From Ipomoea triloba (taxonomy: Eukaryota > Streptophyta > Magnoliopsida > Solanales > Convolvulaceae), in the NCBI RefSeq assembly GCF_003576645.1, contig NC_044923.1, positions 13,804,384 through 13,868,383 on the forward strand: a DNA stretch of 64,000 nt, written 5' to 3'. Positions 45,588 to 58,318 of this stretch are shown here, one piece after another. The first letter of the stretch is position 1, and each line of letters begins with the position of its first letter. The position numbers were made by a program, and so were the translations under genes. The notes under the pieces were generated by a model. That model searched no databases, was not told the DNA's origin, and saw only the letters and a list, made by a program, of their open reading frames with translations.

Positions 45588-48575
45588 CTACTTATTCTTC
45601 TTGCCCAATGCAGTTGCATTCCTTTCAACAGATAGCACTTGTTGTCCTCTTTGTCCAGGCTACATAATGCATAAAACTTAAAATATTAGTCATACTAATT
45701 CTAACATTTAAAATTAAACTATATTAATTTAATATTATGAGTCACTTACATTTAATATTTGTGCTCCACTGTTTGGGTTGATGAACACACCAAAACCACC
45801 ATACCTTTTTCTTTGTTTAGTTGTCCTAGAACCAGAACCAGAAGCTGAAGCAGAACCATCAACTGAAGCAGAACCAGGAGCTAATGCAGAACCAACAACT
45901 GAAGCAGAACCAAAAGCTGGCATAGAACTCTTAGTAGGGCAAACTTTCTTTTGATGTCCCTTTTGTTTACAAATGGAACATGTCATAATTCGACCTTGCC
46001 TTGAAATTTTTCCAACAGGGGGTTCATTATGTTCACGTGTTCTTTTTTTCTTTGGCCTACCCGTCATTGGCCTTGGTAAAGGAGCTAATATTTCTTCACT
46101 ATTAGTCCTAGGCCAGCTGATGTCACCATTAAGTGGTTGGATAGTGTGACTGTAAATCTTCTTGTAGACATCCTTGGAGTAACATTCATGAATGTATTGT
46201 TCTGGATATTGGCCTTTATCAAATATGGCACACACTGCATGTGCACAAGGTATACCTGTTAGATCCCAATATCTACATGAACATGTTTTTCTTTCTAGCT
46301 TCACTTTGAATTGTTGTCTTCCCTTCTTGATCTCATATCCATCATCCCCGTTGAAGTCAACATGCCATCCTATACTTTCAACTATGTTCGCATCTAGCTT
46401 TTTCATTACTCTAGGTCCAAAGTTACCAGACCATTTCTCTACCTCTTTCCTACATCTTGCAACCCTTGTCATAGTAGCAACCCTTATATCTTCTAACATC
46501 TTGATTATTGGTTTGCTTCTTGCCTTGACAATTGTTCCATTAAATGCTTCACACATGTTGTTATCTATAGAATCACATTTGATTTCGGTTCTCATAAAGG
46601 CCTTGCACCAGAACTTTGCAGGATAGTTGGCCAAATCAACTTTAGCTTGTGCATCTTTTAAACCCAATTGCTCAACCATTGCATTGAAATGCTCTTCAGT
46701 TGTTGCATTTGCACACATCCAAAAGTACATCTTCAATACCTTGCCTCTGTGTTTCTTGCTCCAATTAGCATGTATATGTCTAGCACAGTTCCTATGTTCA
46801 ACATGGGGTAAAAGTTCTTGGATGACATTGACTAAACCCTGCCAAAAAAAAAACTGACCAAGTCAAACACAATTTTCCTGTTTGTTTTTTAAAAAATCCA
46901 TGTCTGTAGAAACAAAAACAAAAATTGCATAGTTAAAAAAAAATCAGTTCAAAATTACCTTTTGTTGATCTGAAATTATTGTCCAGTTCCAACTGTTGTT
47001 GATATTCAAGTCCTGTACCAATAACTGTAAAAACCATCTCCAAGAATCTGTGTTTTCTATCTCAACAACTGCCCAAGCTATTGGATACATCTGGTTATTA
47101 GAGTCCCTCCCAACAGCAGCTAAGATCTCACCCTTCATAACCCCTTTCAGAAAACATCCATCCAAACCAATAATAGGTCTACACCCAGATAGAAACCCAT
47201 TTTTCATTGCTTGAAAACAAACATAAATCCTTTGAAATGTGCAAGGTGCCTCTGGAACTACCCTAGTAGTTTCGACAATAACAGTGCTTCCAGGATTAGA
47301 GTTCAAACACTCTTGAGCATAATCTCTAATTCTCTTAAACTGTTCTGAATACCCTAGATTCATCCTCTTTAAAACAGCTTGTTGTGCCCTTCTAACCATA
47401 CTAATTGTCACATTAATTTTCAAGTCAGTCTGTATAGTATCCTTAAGCTTGGTATGTTGCATGGTTGGGTCTTTTATAATTATATCCTCATATTTTTCTT
47501 CCAACCATTTCTGAGTTACCATTTTCAACTTGTATTTACAGTTGCACCTATGTTCAAGCATGCATGTTTTCAGCTGGAAACATCTATATCTTTCTTCCCA
47601 ACTACAATGGCAAAGAAATGGACACCCCTCAACACATTTCACCCTCACCCGCATACTCTCATTTTTGTATAAGTATATATCTCTTTTAAAGTGCACTGCA
47701 TACTTGATCATGGCAGTCTTAAACTGTCTTGCATCCTCAAATAACATTCCTGGTTCTAGCTCTGGAAAATCACATAATGGATTATAAGATGGCAGTTTAA
47801 ATTTCCTTGATGGAGGTGTTGCATCTTTTGAACTATCTTCTTCTGACTCACATGTTGGTGGGTCTGTAGAGTCATAATAATAGTTGTCACTACAATCCTC
47901 ACCCTCATCTTTGCTTCTTTTACTTTTTTCTAGGTTCATATCAGTGCCCTTATCCTTGCCCTTATACTTAACCTCCTTTCCCTTACCCTTATCATCATCT
48001 TCTCCTTCATACTGTAACTCCACATTAATCTGTGTTTCATCCTCTTGTGTAAACCCTCCAATATCATTCTCAAAGTTAGTATCTTGACTATCCCCCTCAT
48101 CTACATCATCAAAATCACTATCTTCTTCATCACCTTCATTTCCATCACCCTCATTTATTTTCTCATTTCCCTCATTCCCTTCACATACATCTACATCACC
48201 CGCATTACCCTCATCATTCCCTTCACATCCAGGTAACAAATATGTTGAAATTAATTCAGCATCATCTATTCCATGATCCACATATATATCACATGATTTA
48301 AATTTTATTGCTAGTGCAGTTAGGTCTAGGGTACTTGCATCATTCCACAAAACTCTTAGTTGTTCCAATGACTCATGGGGTGCTTTATAATATAATGTCT
48401 CAATTTTTCCACATTGACCTTCTTGGATGAACTTCACTAAATGTGGGTATGAAAGTAAATCTGGGTCAATGTTTGCATACCAATGATCCCCATATATGTA
48501 CTGCAAATCTTTTTCTTTAACAAAATTTCCCCCATGGTGTATTATTAGCTCTACACTGGTGCACATGACTGCCAA
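45588..48575 (-). CDS. MuDR-type (MULE) transposase, apparently intact
   Basis: Cuts and inserts Mutator-like elements. Three exons on the minus strand, 48575-46959, 46838-45750, 45659-45588, are each a multiple of three and joined by GT..AG in phase 0; total 925 aa plus stop. Order of parts: N-terminal region; a long acidic Glu/Gly/Asn stretch (~115-235); the plant MuDR zinc-binding part (~270-350, FEDARQFKTAMIKYAVHFKR, CPFLCHCSWEERYRC); the MULE DDE core with Asp472 (IGLDGCFLKG), Asp536 (IISDQQK) and a Glu in NNMCEAFNGT as likely third residue; a SWIM finger (CSCRYWDLTGIPCAHAVCAI); and a CCHC knuckle (CSICKQKGHQKKVC). No stop or frameshift. It could be the source enzyme for the many 9-bp-duplication elements here. 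Its own termini are only partly visible. Confidence 0.93.
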
Positions 48576-49965
48576 AACCTACCAACAAACAATTCATTCT
48601 AGGCAATTCAATTAAATAGAAGACTATCAATTCAATTAAATAGATCAGAACACTATCTGCACTAGTACAGTATCAATTCTAACAAATAGGTCATCTACAA
48701 CAAATTAAAATCGATTGTAACTTGACAAATAAATAAATTAAAATCAATTGTAACTAATCCTTGACAAATAATAGCATCAACAATATTCATGCACATGTGT
48801 CATGTCTCTATAATCTAATCATCTATACATCAATTAAATTCCATACATAGCTAAAATCACTTTTATATCAATCTGCAAGTAGCCTAAAATTAAAGTCTTC
48901 TCTGCATCTCAATGAATTCTGACTGAAATTCAAGAAATCATACATCTCCCTAATCCATACTTTTACAGCATAACATAATTAAACCCACTGGCTTTCTCTG
49001 CATACTAGCGAGTATAAATATATAAAATAATTAATATATAAACTCAATGATATAATATTTATTTAAACTTTTAGTTAAAACACCATCTATTCATCAATTC
49101 ATATATACCATTGCAGTTCTGCTACATATTCATTGATTAGTTAAAACGGCATCTATTCATCAATTCATATTCAGCATTCATTCCAATGCATGACACGTAT
49201 TTCTTTTGGGCATTTCATCGAACAGCATGGGGTACACTCAATGTTCATTAAACAAATAAGCTATTTTATTAATTTTCCTTAGGATTTAGGGACCACACGG
49301 TTCACTCAATGCTTCATTAAACAATGAAGCAATTTTTTTTTTAGTTTAGAGACTACAAGTGTGACTCAATGTTCCATAAAGACCTAGACAAAGATGGACA
49401 ACCATGCATGTATAACAACAACGCTGCAGAGATGTCTGAAGATTACAACTTCTTCAATTAAAGACAAAAGTCAAAAAAAAAAAAAACATAAACACCCAAC
49501 ATAACACATACTATTAAAATAGACTGAAATTAGTGGGAAATACATACCTTAAGGAATTGAAACTGCGAACTGATGAACCTTTTTTTCTTTGAAAATTCGA
49601 ACTGATGAAGCTATGAACCGATAAAGCTACAAATTGATAAACTGTTAGGGATTTAAGGTGTGGTTTGGAAATTTCATAGTTGATTTGGAAATATATAATT
49701 GAAGCTTAGTTGTTTAATGGAAGATTGGGTGTTATACATACGGTGATGGAACATTGAGTGTTTAATGGAAATTTCTAATTGAAGTTTAGTTGATTTGGAA
49801 ATTTTGATTTGGAAATTTCATAATATACCTTATTAGTTTGCCTGGTACACGTACGGTGGAAAATAAAGGAAAAAAAAAAAAGAAAAGAAAAAAAAAAAGA
49901 AAAGCCAAGTCATCGTCCACGTCAACATGTAACCTGCTGGATGGAGTGTTGACCTGCTATCAGGT
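48576..49965 (-). other. 5' flank of the MULE transposase gene
   Basis: AT-rich, with short repeats of GAACTGATGAA / GAACCGATAAA (49570-49650) and GATTTGGAAATTTC (49650-49825). It should contain the transposase promoter and leader. No coding seen. Confidence 0.45.
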
Positions 49966-50062
49966 AAATTTGCATACATTTGGGATGTTGAGGGGAGTAA
50001 TTGAACTTTCTTTTCGTTCAGTGGCCTAATTGCACTTTCAGGTTTCGTTCAGTGGCCAATTT
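49966..50062. repeat. Probable right-hand MULE terminus
   Basis: On the minus strand the sequence reads GGAATAATGCTCAAATTGGC, CACTGAACGAAA, then a second CACTGAACGAAA 35 nt further in. Phrasing (CAAATTGGCCACTGAAC) matches MULE-type ends in this window. The partner end is not visible, most likely in the N gap. Confidence 0.5.
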
Positions 50063-50477
50063 GAGCATTATTCCTTTTTTTTTTTGAGGAAAAACAGAAA
50101 ACTTACATACAAAGTTATTACAAACAGAGTGTATATATGACAGATGCATGCCACACCTTCAAACTCAGCCTTTTGCAACCTGACTCAGTATTCTGCTTGT
50201 ACAGGATATGTATGCTATGGATTTATGAATCCACCCACAAAGCTTTTCATACCACAAAATTTAAATTTCATTACATTACATTGAGCACATATAATAATTA
50301 TGACAAATCCCCCAATAGCAATGCTTATTAGGTGGACCACGGTTCATACAATTGTGTAGATCATGCATAGATTACATTATTTCTATGCATATAGGATATA
50401 TTATTTTTATACATAATGTTCATTATTCGAATGTGTACAAAATAGTATATAAACAATTTGAACTAGTATAATGTTTC

Positions 50478-51425
50478 TTTTTTTTTGGAAAAAACTGGAA
50501 ATGGGAGGGGGGGGGGGGGGCAAAGCCTACTAGCTCCCCGTTCTTAAAATGCTCCTGAGCCGCAAAGCATAGGCCCTATCCTTCTCGAGATTTCCATGAA
50601 TATCGTGCGGATCTCTTGAACTCGATCTAATCGCATCTCTTTAACTAACACATTGGCTACAGAATTATTCTCACGAGGAACATTGGTAATCTTAACCTCC
50701 CAAGCCCTTTCAATCCAGTCCTTGCATGCCCTGACAAAGACTTCACTCGCTCCCATGATATTTTCTTTGCCGGTGATTAGGGATGTCAACGGGGCGGGTG
50801 GGGGCGGGGGACATACACCCCATCCTCGCCCCCGACTTTCTTCCCCATTCCCTGTCCCCGTCCCATCCCCACCGGGGAAGGGAAAAATCCCCCCATCCCC
50901 ATCCCCACGGGGATTATTCGGGGGCTGGGAATCCCCTCCCCGTTTATAAGTTATAAAAAAAATTAAAAATTAAACATTAAAAATATTTAAATAAATAATG
51001 CATATATATTCATCCCCAACTTAAAGTAGTATTCAATATTTTACAATTAAACATGTTATCTAAATATGCATTTCATAAGCATGACATACAATGACAAGAA
51101 TGCTTGTAAAATTATATATATTATATACAAAGTAATATATATGTGTGTGTTGTGTGACTATACATACATACATACATATATATGTTCGGGGACAGGGCAG
51201 GGCGGCAAGAGTACTCCACATCCCCACCCCCATCCCCGGCGAGGAATTCAAAAATGCCCCCATCCCCATTCCCATCCCCGATCCCCTATTTTTGTCCACA
51301 TCGCCGTCCCCGTAGGGGCGGGGAATCGGGTTCCCCGACGGGTACGGGTACAATTGACATCCCTACCGGTGATCCAATCCACGACCTCCTTTGCACCACT
51401 CTTAATCCAAAGCTTAGTAACTTAA
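50478..51425 (-). mobile_element. 5'-truncated LINE with RNase H tail, interrupted by a hAT element
   Basis: Minus strand: KLWIKSGAKEVVDW (51420-51374) joins across the inserted hAT element to ITGKENIMGASEVFVRACKD and then VKITNVPRENNSVANVLVKE, the signature of the RNase H-like domain at LINE 3' ends. A stop at 50544 and a T-run at 50478-50490 (poly(A) on the minus strand) end it. The G12 run at 50509-50520 is a homopolymer in the UTR. Confidence 0.8.
50778..51365. mobile_element. GC-rich hAT-type MITE with 8-bp TSD
   Basis: TAGGGATGTCAACGGGGCGGG opens and ..GGGTACAATTGACATCCCTA closes a 588-bp unit. CCGGTGAT is repeated at 50770-50777 and 51366-51373. An 8-bp duplication and TAGGGATG ends are typical of hAT elements. 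The arms are dense in CCCC/GGGG; the middle is AT-rich with ATATGTGTGTGTTG. Confidence 0.9.
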
Positions 51426-51764
51426 TTACATAATGTTCATTATTTGAGCATGCACAAATTGATTGAATGTAGATTATTTAGGTATGCATATTCTATGATC
51501 ATTTTTGTTGTACATGAGTTTCATTATTTGTAGAAGTACACCCCACCCTTTTACTTAAAAATCTATATTCAGTAAACCATGGTTCATTATTTGAATATAT
51601 AACTATAAGATTCATTATTTGTATGTTCAAAGTACATTATTTCTATAAATGTATTTTGATATATGATTCATATAATTGTGTGGACCATGGTCCAAGATAA
51701 AATTTGGCCCCCACTAGACAGTAAACAAAAAGAAATATTATTCTGTTTTCCCTTGGTCCAGTGG

Positions 51765-52070
51765 ATCCATCCCCAATCATTATTGTGGACCATGGATCAC
51801 ACAGCTACGTGGATCATACTATCAAATAATGTACATTTAATACACAAATAATGTACTTTTTGTATATTAAAAATATACATTGTATTATGAGAAAGTACAT
51901 TATTTGAATACTAAAAATACATTATTTTGTATAACGTACATTTAGTACACGAATAATGTACTTTTAATATATTAAAAATATATTTTTTATTATGGTCTGC
52001 ACAACACTGTATAGACCATGGTCCAAACAACATTGTATAAACTATGTTCCACACAATAATTTACAATACC
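51765..52070. mobile_element. GGTCCA-family MITE
   Basis: CATTATTGTGGACCATGGATC.. at left and ..CATGGTCCAAACAACATTG, CCACACAATAATTTAC at right, with AATGTACTTTTTGTATATT arms. Same design as 36829. Confidence 0.7.
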
Positions 52071-52422
52071 CTTGTCAGTTGTCACTCGAGGTGGGAGAAA
52101 ACCCACATTCATTAATTTTTTTAAACCAACTTGCCACAATTCAAATAGGAGGAACAAAACCTTAAATATACAAAGTTTCACAAATCTTGTAAATTTGTAA
52201 TTTGACTATTTGGTTGGATGGATTTTTTTTTTAAATTCATTTAATTTGAGAAAAATTAGATTTTCTATTTGATTCATAAAAAAATATTTTTCACCAGAAA
52301 AAGTTTTCTTCAAGAATGAAGAAAACTCTCTTGAAGAAAACTTTTTCCTTAACTCATTTTGTATTTTGATTTCTATAGAAAATTAGTAGGATAATTTTTC
52401 CTACCAAACTTTTTTAATTACC

Positions 52423-52457
<35 letters not shown>

Positions 52458-53162
52458 GTAACATATTTTCCTTTATACTCATTATTCTTTACAATTTCAA
52501 ATCCAATCAAACAATATAATCAATATTCCAACAAAAAAAATTACCAACCAAACAATGTAATTAATCTTCTCAACAATTTTTATTCCATAAAATTTCAATT
52601 TTATTCTTTTTCAAATATTTTCTACAAATCGAAATTTTATTCTTTTTCAAATATTTTCCGCAAACCAATCAAGCAAGTAGTCAAATAGTGCCATCAAATA
52701 ACATTTGCCCCCAATCCACCCCTTATGGACAAAAATGTTCCCTCTCACTATGGTACTAAACTGATTTAAATTTATAAATTTGATGAGATTTAGTTCATGC
52801 CATATGGAATTCTCGGAGTATAATAATTTTGCAACTTTTAATCCTAAACTTTTAAATTGAGTCTTTCAACTTTCAAATTGTTACCATCCATTGTCCAAGT
52901 TAACCACCAATGATCATTCAACTTTCAAAATTTAACTAGTCGAGATCCTCCTAAAAGGATCATAGGTGATTAACTTGAACCATAGATGGTAACAATTTGA
53001 AAGCCAAAAAATCACGGATGGTCAATTTGAAAGTTTAAGACTAAACCTGACAAAATCACTATACTCATAAGACGACACATGGTATTAACTCTTTCGGAAT
53101 AAATATAAAGACTTTGTATTTACCCATTCCACATAACTTAAATGCCTTTTTGCCAAAACATT
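52071..53162. other. Intergenic spacer / 3' flank of the TAF1A-like gene
   Basis: AT-rich with (ATT)n at 52427-52455. 52840-53050 contains loose inverted words (TTTCAAATTGTTACCATC / GATGGTAACAATTTGAAAG), probably an old MITE. Confidence 0.45.
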
Positions 53163-56100
53163 TCAACACAAATTTTTCCTATTCAAATTCAAATAAAATC
53201 CAACAGAGTTGTTAACATGCGTATTTAGTACAACCAACATATCCAAAATATTTTCTTCCTTTAAGAACTCGCTGGCCTTAACAACATATCCAAATTCTCG
53301 GCCATAAAGATGACATGCTGCCGCTGCCTTGTAAGTGAGGAGCTCTGTATCACCTGGTGCAGAAAAGAAACTCAACTACTGAAAATTGAATTATACATTA
53401 TTATTATAGCAGCCAGAAAATCAGAGTTAATCCTGCTTCAATTCACAATATCATGAAGAAATGGTAGGGGGTTTGGCACCTTAGTAAGTGTTATAAACTA
53501 AAATTAGGCCAGGGTCACTCAATTGGGCTATAATGCACATGGGTAAACTACAATAAAAGATTGAATCCAATCAAAAAAAAAAAAAAAAAAAGATTGAATC
53601 CAATCAATTAGCTAGTCTAACCCATGGCCTTATAAACCCATATATTCTGTCATTGTGGGACTCTTAACAGTAAGCAATTTTGTCAAACACGATGATACCT
53701 GAAGCAATATCAGACACAAGTATGCTCTGCTTGAAGTGACGGGTAAGCCACCATTTGCAACGAAACCTCCAAGATTTTCCTGATTCGGGAGTGATGAATA
53801 TTTCTGGAACACGACTAATATAACCTGAAAATTTTGGCTTCACTCCATCACCATCACCACCATTAAAGCAGATCGATGCACTGTCTCCTTCAATTTGGGA
53901 AAGCTTCAGTAAGCACGATGCAAAATCCCTCCATGTGTTGCTTTTTGCATATATAGCATCTAAGTTCAAAGCTATCATTTCCACCAGCATTTCAGTGCTA
54001 TAGTCCCCTGAGGTTAATTGCAAAGCAATTCCAAATCAAACTTGGAGAATCAAGAGAGAGTTAAGAAAATGGATGCAAGTTCATGCACCATTTTTTTATG
54101 ACGAGGGAAACCCCACAACCCTTGTCACGAGTTAAGAGTGTAGGTAAACCCCGCCTTGTGACCCTAACTGCCAAAGGACCACAAGAAAGTAAACCAGAAT
54201 AGGTTACCCATAGCTAACCAGCTCAAACCAAGGAGGTAAGGATTCGAACTTGTGACCTTGTGGTTACAAGTGTGGATCTCTTGCCATCTTGGCTGGGGTT
54301 ACCCCCCATTTTTTTTATGTACATCATAATGCCTCATAAAGAAATACCTTACAAAAATCATGATGGAAATATTGTTCAGAGGATATACAAAAGCACATAG
54401 GTTTATGTGGGACCATACCTCTACGATGTAAGTTGGTGAGCCATCCCAATGAGTGGCTACAACTGGGGTCTTTTTTTAATATATCCTCAAAGCATGTAGC
54501 AAGTTTGGCATGGTTGTTGCCATCAAAATGTTCCAAGAGATGAGCCTTCAGTCTGCAAATCAGAATCCAAATATCAATAAAACCATAAATAAATCTCTAG
54601 CTTGTGCAAATCTTATAGGAGGCATGATACGAGCAATGAGATGTGGTGGTGCATTGATCTAGCTGGGTTGGATATATAACAATATAAGCAGATCGAATGT
54701 GAAGATGTCATGTGATCATTGAAGTTATCTATGTCCACTATACTCAGCCTACCTTCTGTCCTATTTAAAGGGGTTATTGTAAAAGAATGAAACTGAAGTG
54801 AGATGAAAAGTAATAGCAACACTAGGGTTTTTTTAAAGGCAAGACAATGGTAGAGCTAGTGGATTCTTAGGTCAACCAATTAACCCATGGTTATTTTCCC
54901 GCATTGCATTTTCCATGCCATTTCCTTTACTGCACTCCTTATTTGCTCATAAACACATTTACTAAAATCTACACCATGGTTAATACCGGAAAATTGTGTT
55001 CCAACAAGATGACAGAAATGAAAATGAGTAAATTTCAAACCTACCACTTCAATACAAGATTAGGCTAGTAGTGAACATCTTTTGAGAAGGATAAGTTACA
55101 AAAGATGACAGAAGTTTCAGAGCAGAGGGCCAAAGGGAGGCAAAGATAAAAGGCAGTGCTAGAATACATAATGTCTCCAAAAACAAAAGTAACACATTTA
55201 CCATACCATAGAGGAAACAGACTGAAACGGCAATTCAAGTATCAAGGATACCCGTAAAAGGAGTGAGCCACATTCATTAAATCTAAGACTTCTCTAAAAT
55301 GATGCAACGTAAATTTACAGAGCAAATACCACTTTAGCAACTAACTACAGCAACACCCATAGTGTTTCCAAGATCTGCTGCAACAGTACACGAATGTCAA
55401 GACATCTAATTACACAACAAAATTTTCAATCGTATAATTATCTTCTCATTGTTTAATTGTATTTAGTCCACTTATGTATAGCTACATTTTCATGTCCTCT
55501 CAGCTTTTGTATGATGTTGACAACAATCATTAAGAAAAATAAATAAGGAAAGGGTTAAGGGGGTATTATTACCTCAAATGGAGTACTGTACTTGAGTCAG
55601 GAGAAAACTTTTCAACAATATCAAGAGCCTCTTTAACCTTATCCCCAAGCAGCAGCAGCTGAAAAGATAAAATCAAACCATTATGCTACCATGATTATAT
55701 TTTAGTGCACAAACACCTAAAGTTTCTGTGTTATTTGTACTGTTCTTTTTTCCATTTAGTCTTGTGCAAAAAAGCTTGCCTCACTAGCATACATATGATA
55801 AAATGCACTAAAAGAAAGGATTGATTAAGCCAAATTAATAATAGAAGCATTGTTTTCAAAAAAAAAAAGAAAGAATAGAAGCATTGTGCCATTGCCTCTA
55901 GGTGAAAGTAGGAAATTGTGAGTCATGAAAGGCCAAAAACAATCAATTTGAAATGCAATGCTTGTCTATATACAACAGGGCAGGCACTGCAAGCATTACA
56001 AAGTAGTAGCAAAAGAAATGTATGAATACAAACTACAAAGCACTGGTGGTGTCAGATATTCTGTCTTGATGTACAATTTAAAAAAAAAAAAAAAAAAAAA

Positions 56101-58282
56101 CTATCAACACCTTTTTCTACTTTTGAAATGAGGAAAGGGTAAAGAACCAAAGACTAAAGAAGCAAGAAAAGAAGCTAACTTGAAACATTTGATTCAATAT
56201 TACACAAATCATATGTATAAAGTGTCTAAATTACCTGAACCAGAGGATGAAAAGCCTCAAGTGTCGGTGGCATTGAGTTGACAGCATGGCTTAAAAACTT
56301 TACCGCACTGTTATACTGATCATTGCGCAATTGCTTATGCATATCATATAATTCCTCTAAGTTATCCAATTGAGGCAATTGTATAGGCAATAGGCATGGT
56401 GGCAGACCTATAATTGAGAGAAACTATTACAGCATTTCTTATAACTTGTATACATCAATGTTCCGCATCCAAAAAAGAAGAAACATATGATGTAGGTGAA
56501 CTAGAAAGGCAACCTCAATATTAGAAAGAGCTTTAAAGTGTCAAAATATATATAAGCCGTTAGGAAAATAATTCCACTCACCATGAACAAAGAAAGTTGA
56601 GAGGGATGGGGGAGAATTGCTGCAATCTGAGTTCTCATGTTCACTCCTCTCAGTAGAGTGCATAGAGACATCTTGTGGCTGGAAACCATCAGGGCCCACC
56701 TTTTGTTGAGGATCGTTGTCAATGTCCATGGGACCTTCTCCATGTTGGTTGACATCAGCATCCATATTGTCTTTATCATTCCGAACAGAGGTGTTGGAAT
56801 CACATTGTACCAATGAATTAGTTTCTTGACCTTCAGGGGCATCACCTCCCTTTGAATCCACAATTGACATGCACATGTTGTCTTTGAATGTATCCCTTTG
56901 CATGTTGCTTCCAAATTCATTGTGTTTATCCAACTGCATCTCTTTTGGAAGAGAAGAATACCATAATTCATAAAATGTCAACCCCACAACTAAATTACAA
57001 ACTGGGTCACCCTCAAAACCATGCTCCTGCATTAGACTGATGAATCCATATGCAATCAACAAGTTTAGATACTTCTCAAACTCATTTGTAAATTCTGACT
57101 TAGCAAATCTCAAGAATTATACCTTAAAGCAGCTTGATATGCACCATCCATCTCCTTACTTGTCAAACAAAAAAGGTTGTGTTCCAACTGAACTGCAACT
57201 CTGTGCTGTCAAAGGTTTCAGTTTATCATAAATATTTAGCTTGTAAATACTTACAATAGTAGACATATTCAAACTGAATACTTGTATTAGTTCCACCAGA
57301 ATAGCATGCTTAACAGACAACAGTATAAATGAAATTATACGAAACAATGAACAAGTTTAAATTTTGCATGTACAAAATCATCAGGGGCTTTGTGTGACAC
57401 AATGAATGCAATACTTGTGCAAAAATGATTGATCAATGCTTCTTTCTGGGTACACTCAAACACAATCTATTCCTAACAAAAAATGCATCATCAGGAAGGA
57501 AAAAAGATGACCGAAAGTTTGTGTTTTATCTTTACCTTCATTGGCCAATTCTTCATAGGCCCAAGCTTTGTCATCCATAGCCCATATATATTCTGGATCT
57601 TTTTTGAGCTGATAGAGTCACCCTTTATATGTCTGAGAATTTCCAAAGTAGCCTAAAATATTATATGGATACATAAATTAAATCAAGAGCTCCACAATGC
57701 ATGAAAACTAAATCATGACCATCACAATGTTTATTTAATAAGGATAGAAAACATTAACATTTAAAATTCAAGAATTTTTTTAAACAAAAGAAATTTTTCT
57801 TTAAATTTACTCTAAAAATGCAAAACATAAAATAAAATACAACAATGCAATTAAAAACAGAACTTACATACAAACTATTAACTAAATGCAACTGTAAATC
57901 AAAAATAGAATTTAGAAATAAACTACATACAACTTACCGAGAACTTAGCCCGAGTCTTTGAGATAGCTATTTCTTTAGAAGTCCCTTTATGAAGCAAACT
58001 CAACACTCCACTCGCCTCGGCCCAGTTGTGCCGCCGCAGCAACACCAGCAGTAGCCGCCGCAATTTCTTCCGGTGTTGAGAGCGTATACTGGTGAGATCT
58101 CCTTGTAAGCTTCCAATGCCACGCTTCAGGCAATGGCAGGGCTTGGCCTTGGCTAATATCACACTGTTGATTCTCCTGGCCTCTGACAACAAATTCGGGT
58201 AAGAGTTAAGATCATCATGCGGCCGCATGCGAACCCTCCGTTTTGGGTTCTCAATTTCGGCTTTCCGTTCTTCGGCTTCCAT
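53163..58282 (-). CDS. Probable RNA polymerase I factor subunit TAF1A-like protein
   Basis: Nine exons on the minus strand: 58282-57938, 57652-57536, 57205-57123, 57036-56582, 56407-56235, 55658-55573, 54552-54419, 54007-53699, 53353-53163. All are GT..AG with matching phases; 1893 nt, 630 aa. The N-terminus (MEAEERKAEIENPKRRVRMR) is basic. It continues with LLLVLLRRHNWAEASGVLSL, VVGLTFYELWYSSLPKEMQL, an acidic low-complexity part (~200-300), repeat-like helices (YNSAVKFLSHAV, LGDKVKEALDIVEKF, FEDILKKDP) and a C-terminal RFRCKWWLTRHF. This layout resembles plant TATA-binding-protein-associated factor Pol I subunit A, which would place it in the nucleolar initiation complex for rRNA genes. The name is from memory of the family and is moderate; the gene structure is firm. 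A 5' UTR intron (about 58319-59032) is likely. Confidence 0.85.
54101..54305 (-). mobile_element. Complete tRNA-derived SINE with ~13-bp TSD, intron 7 of the TAF1A-like gene
   Basis: Minus strand: AAGATGGCAAGAGATCC (A-box-like), then AAGTTCGAATCCTTACC (B box, near-perfect), then a body (GGGTAACCTATTCTGG, AAGGCGGGGTTTACC). Flanked by CCATTTTTTTATG / CCATTTTTTTTATG. About 205 bp. The fragment at 43715 belongs to the same type. Confidence 0.82.
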
Positions 58283-58318
58283 TGATTGAGAACGGCAAGA
58301 ACTAGTAGCAACTGCAGT

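Larger units (their letters stand above)
50330..51712. mobile_element. GGTCCA-family MITE split by a LINE insertion
   Basis: Left half (50330-50477) starts GGTGGACCACGGTTCATAC and right half (51430-51712) ends CATATAATTGTGTGGACCATGGTCC. Together they form a normal family member with GTTCATTATTTGA words. ATAATGTT occurs on both sides of the break, a likely short duplication from the LINE. Confidence 0.6.

Noticed and set aside
46192..48236. Plus-strand frames opposite the MULE transposase
   Set aside because: Antisense shadows of a long coding exon; no motifs.
50653..51433. Pro/Gly/Ser-rich frames near 50.7-51.4 kb
   Set aside because: Translations of the GC-rich arms of the hAT element.
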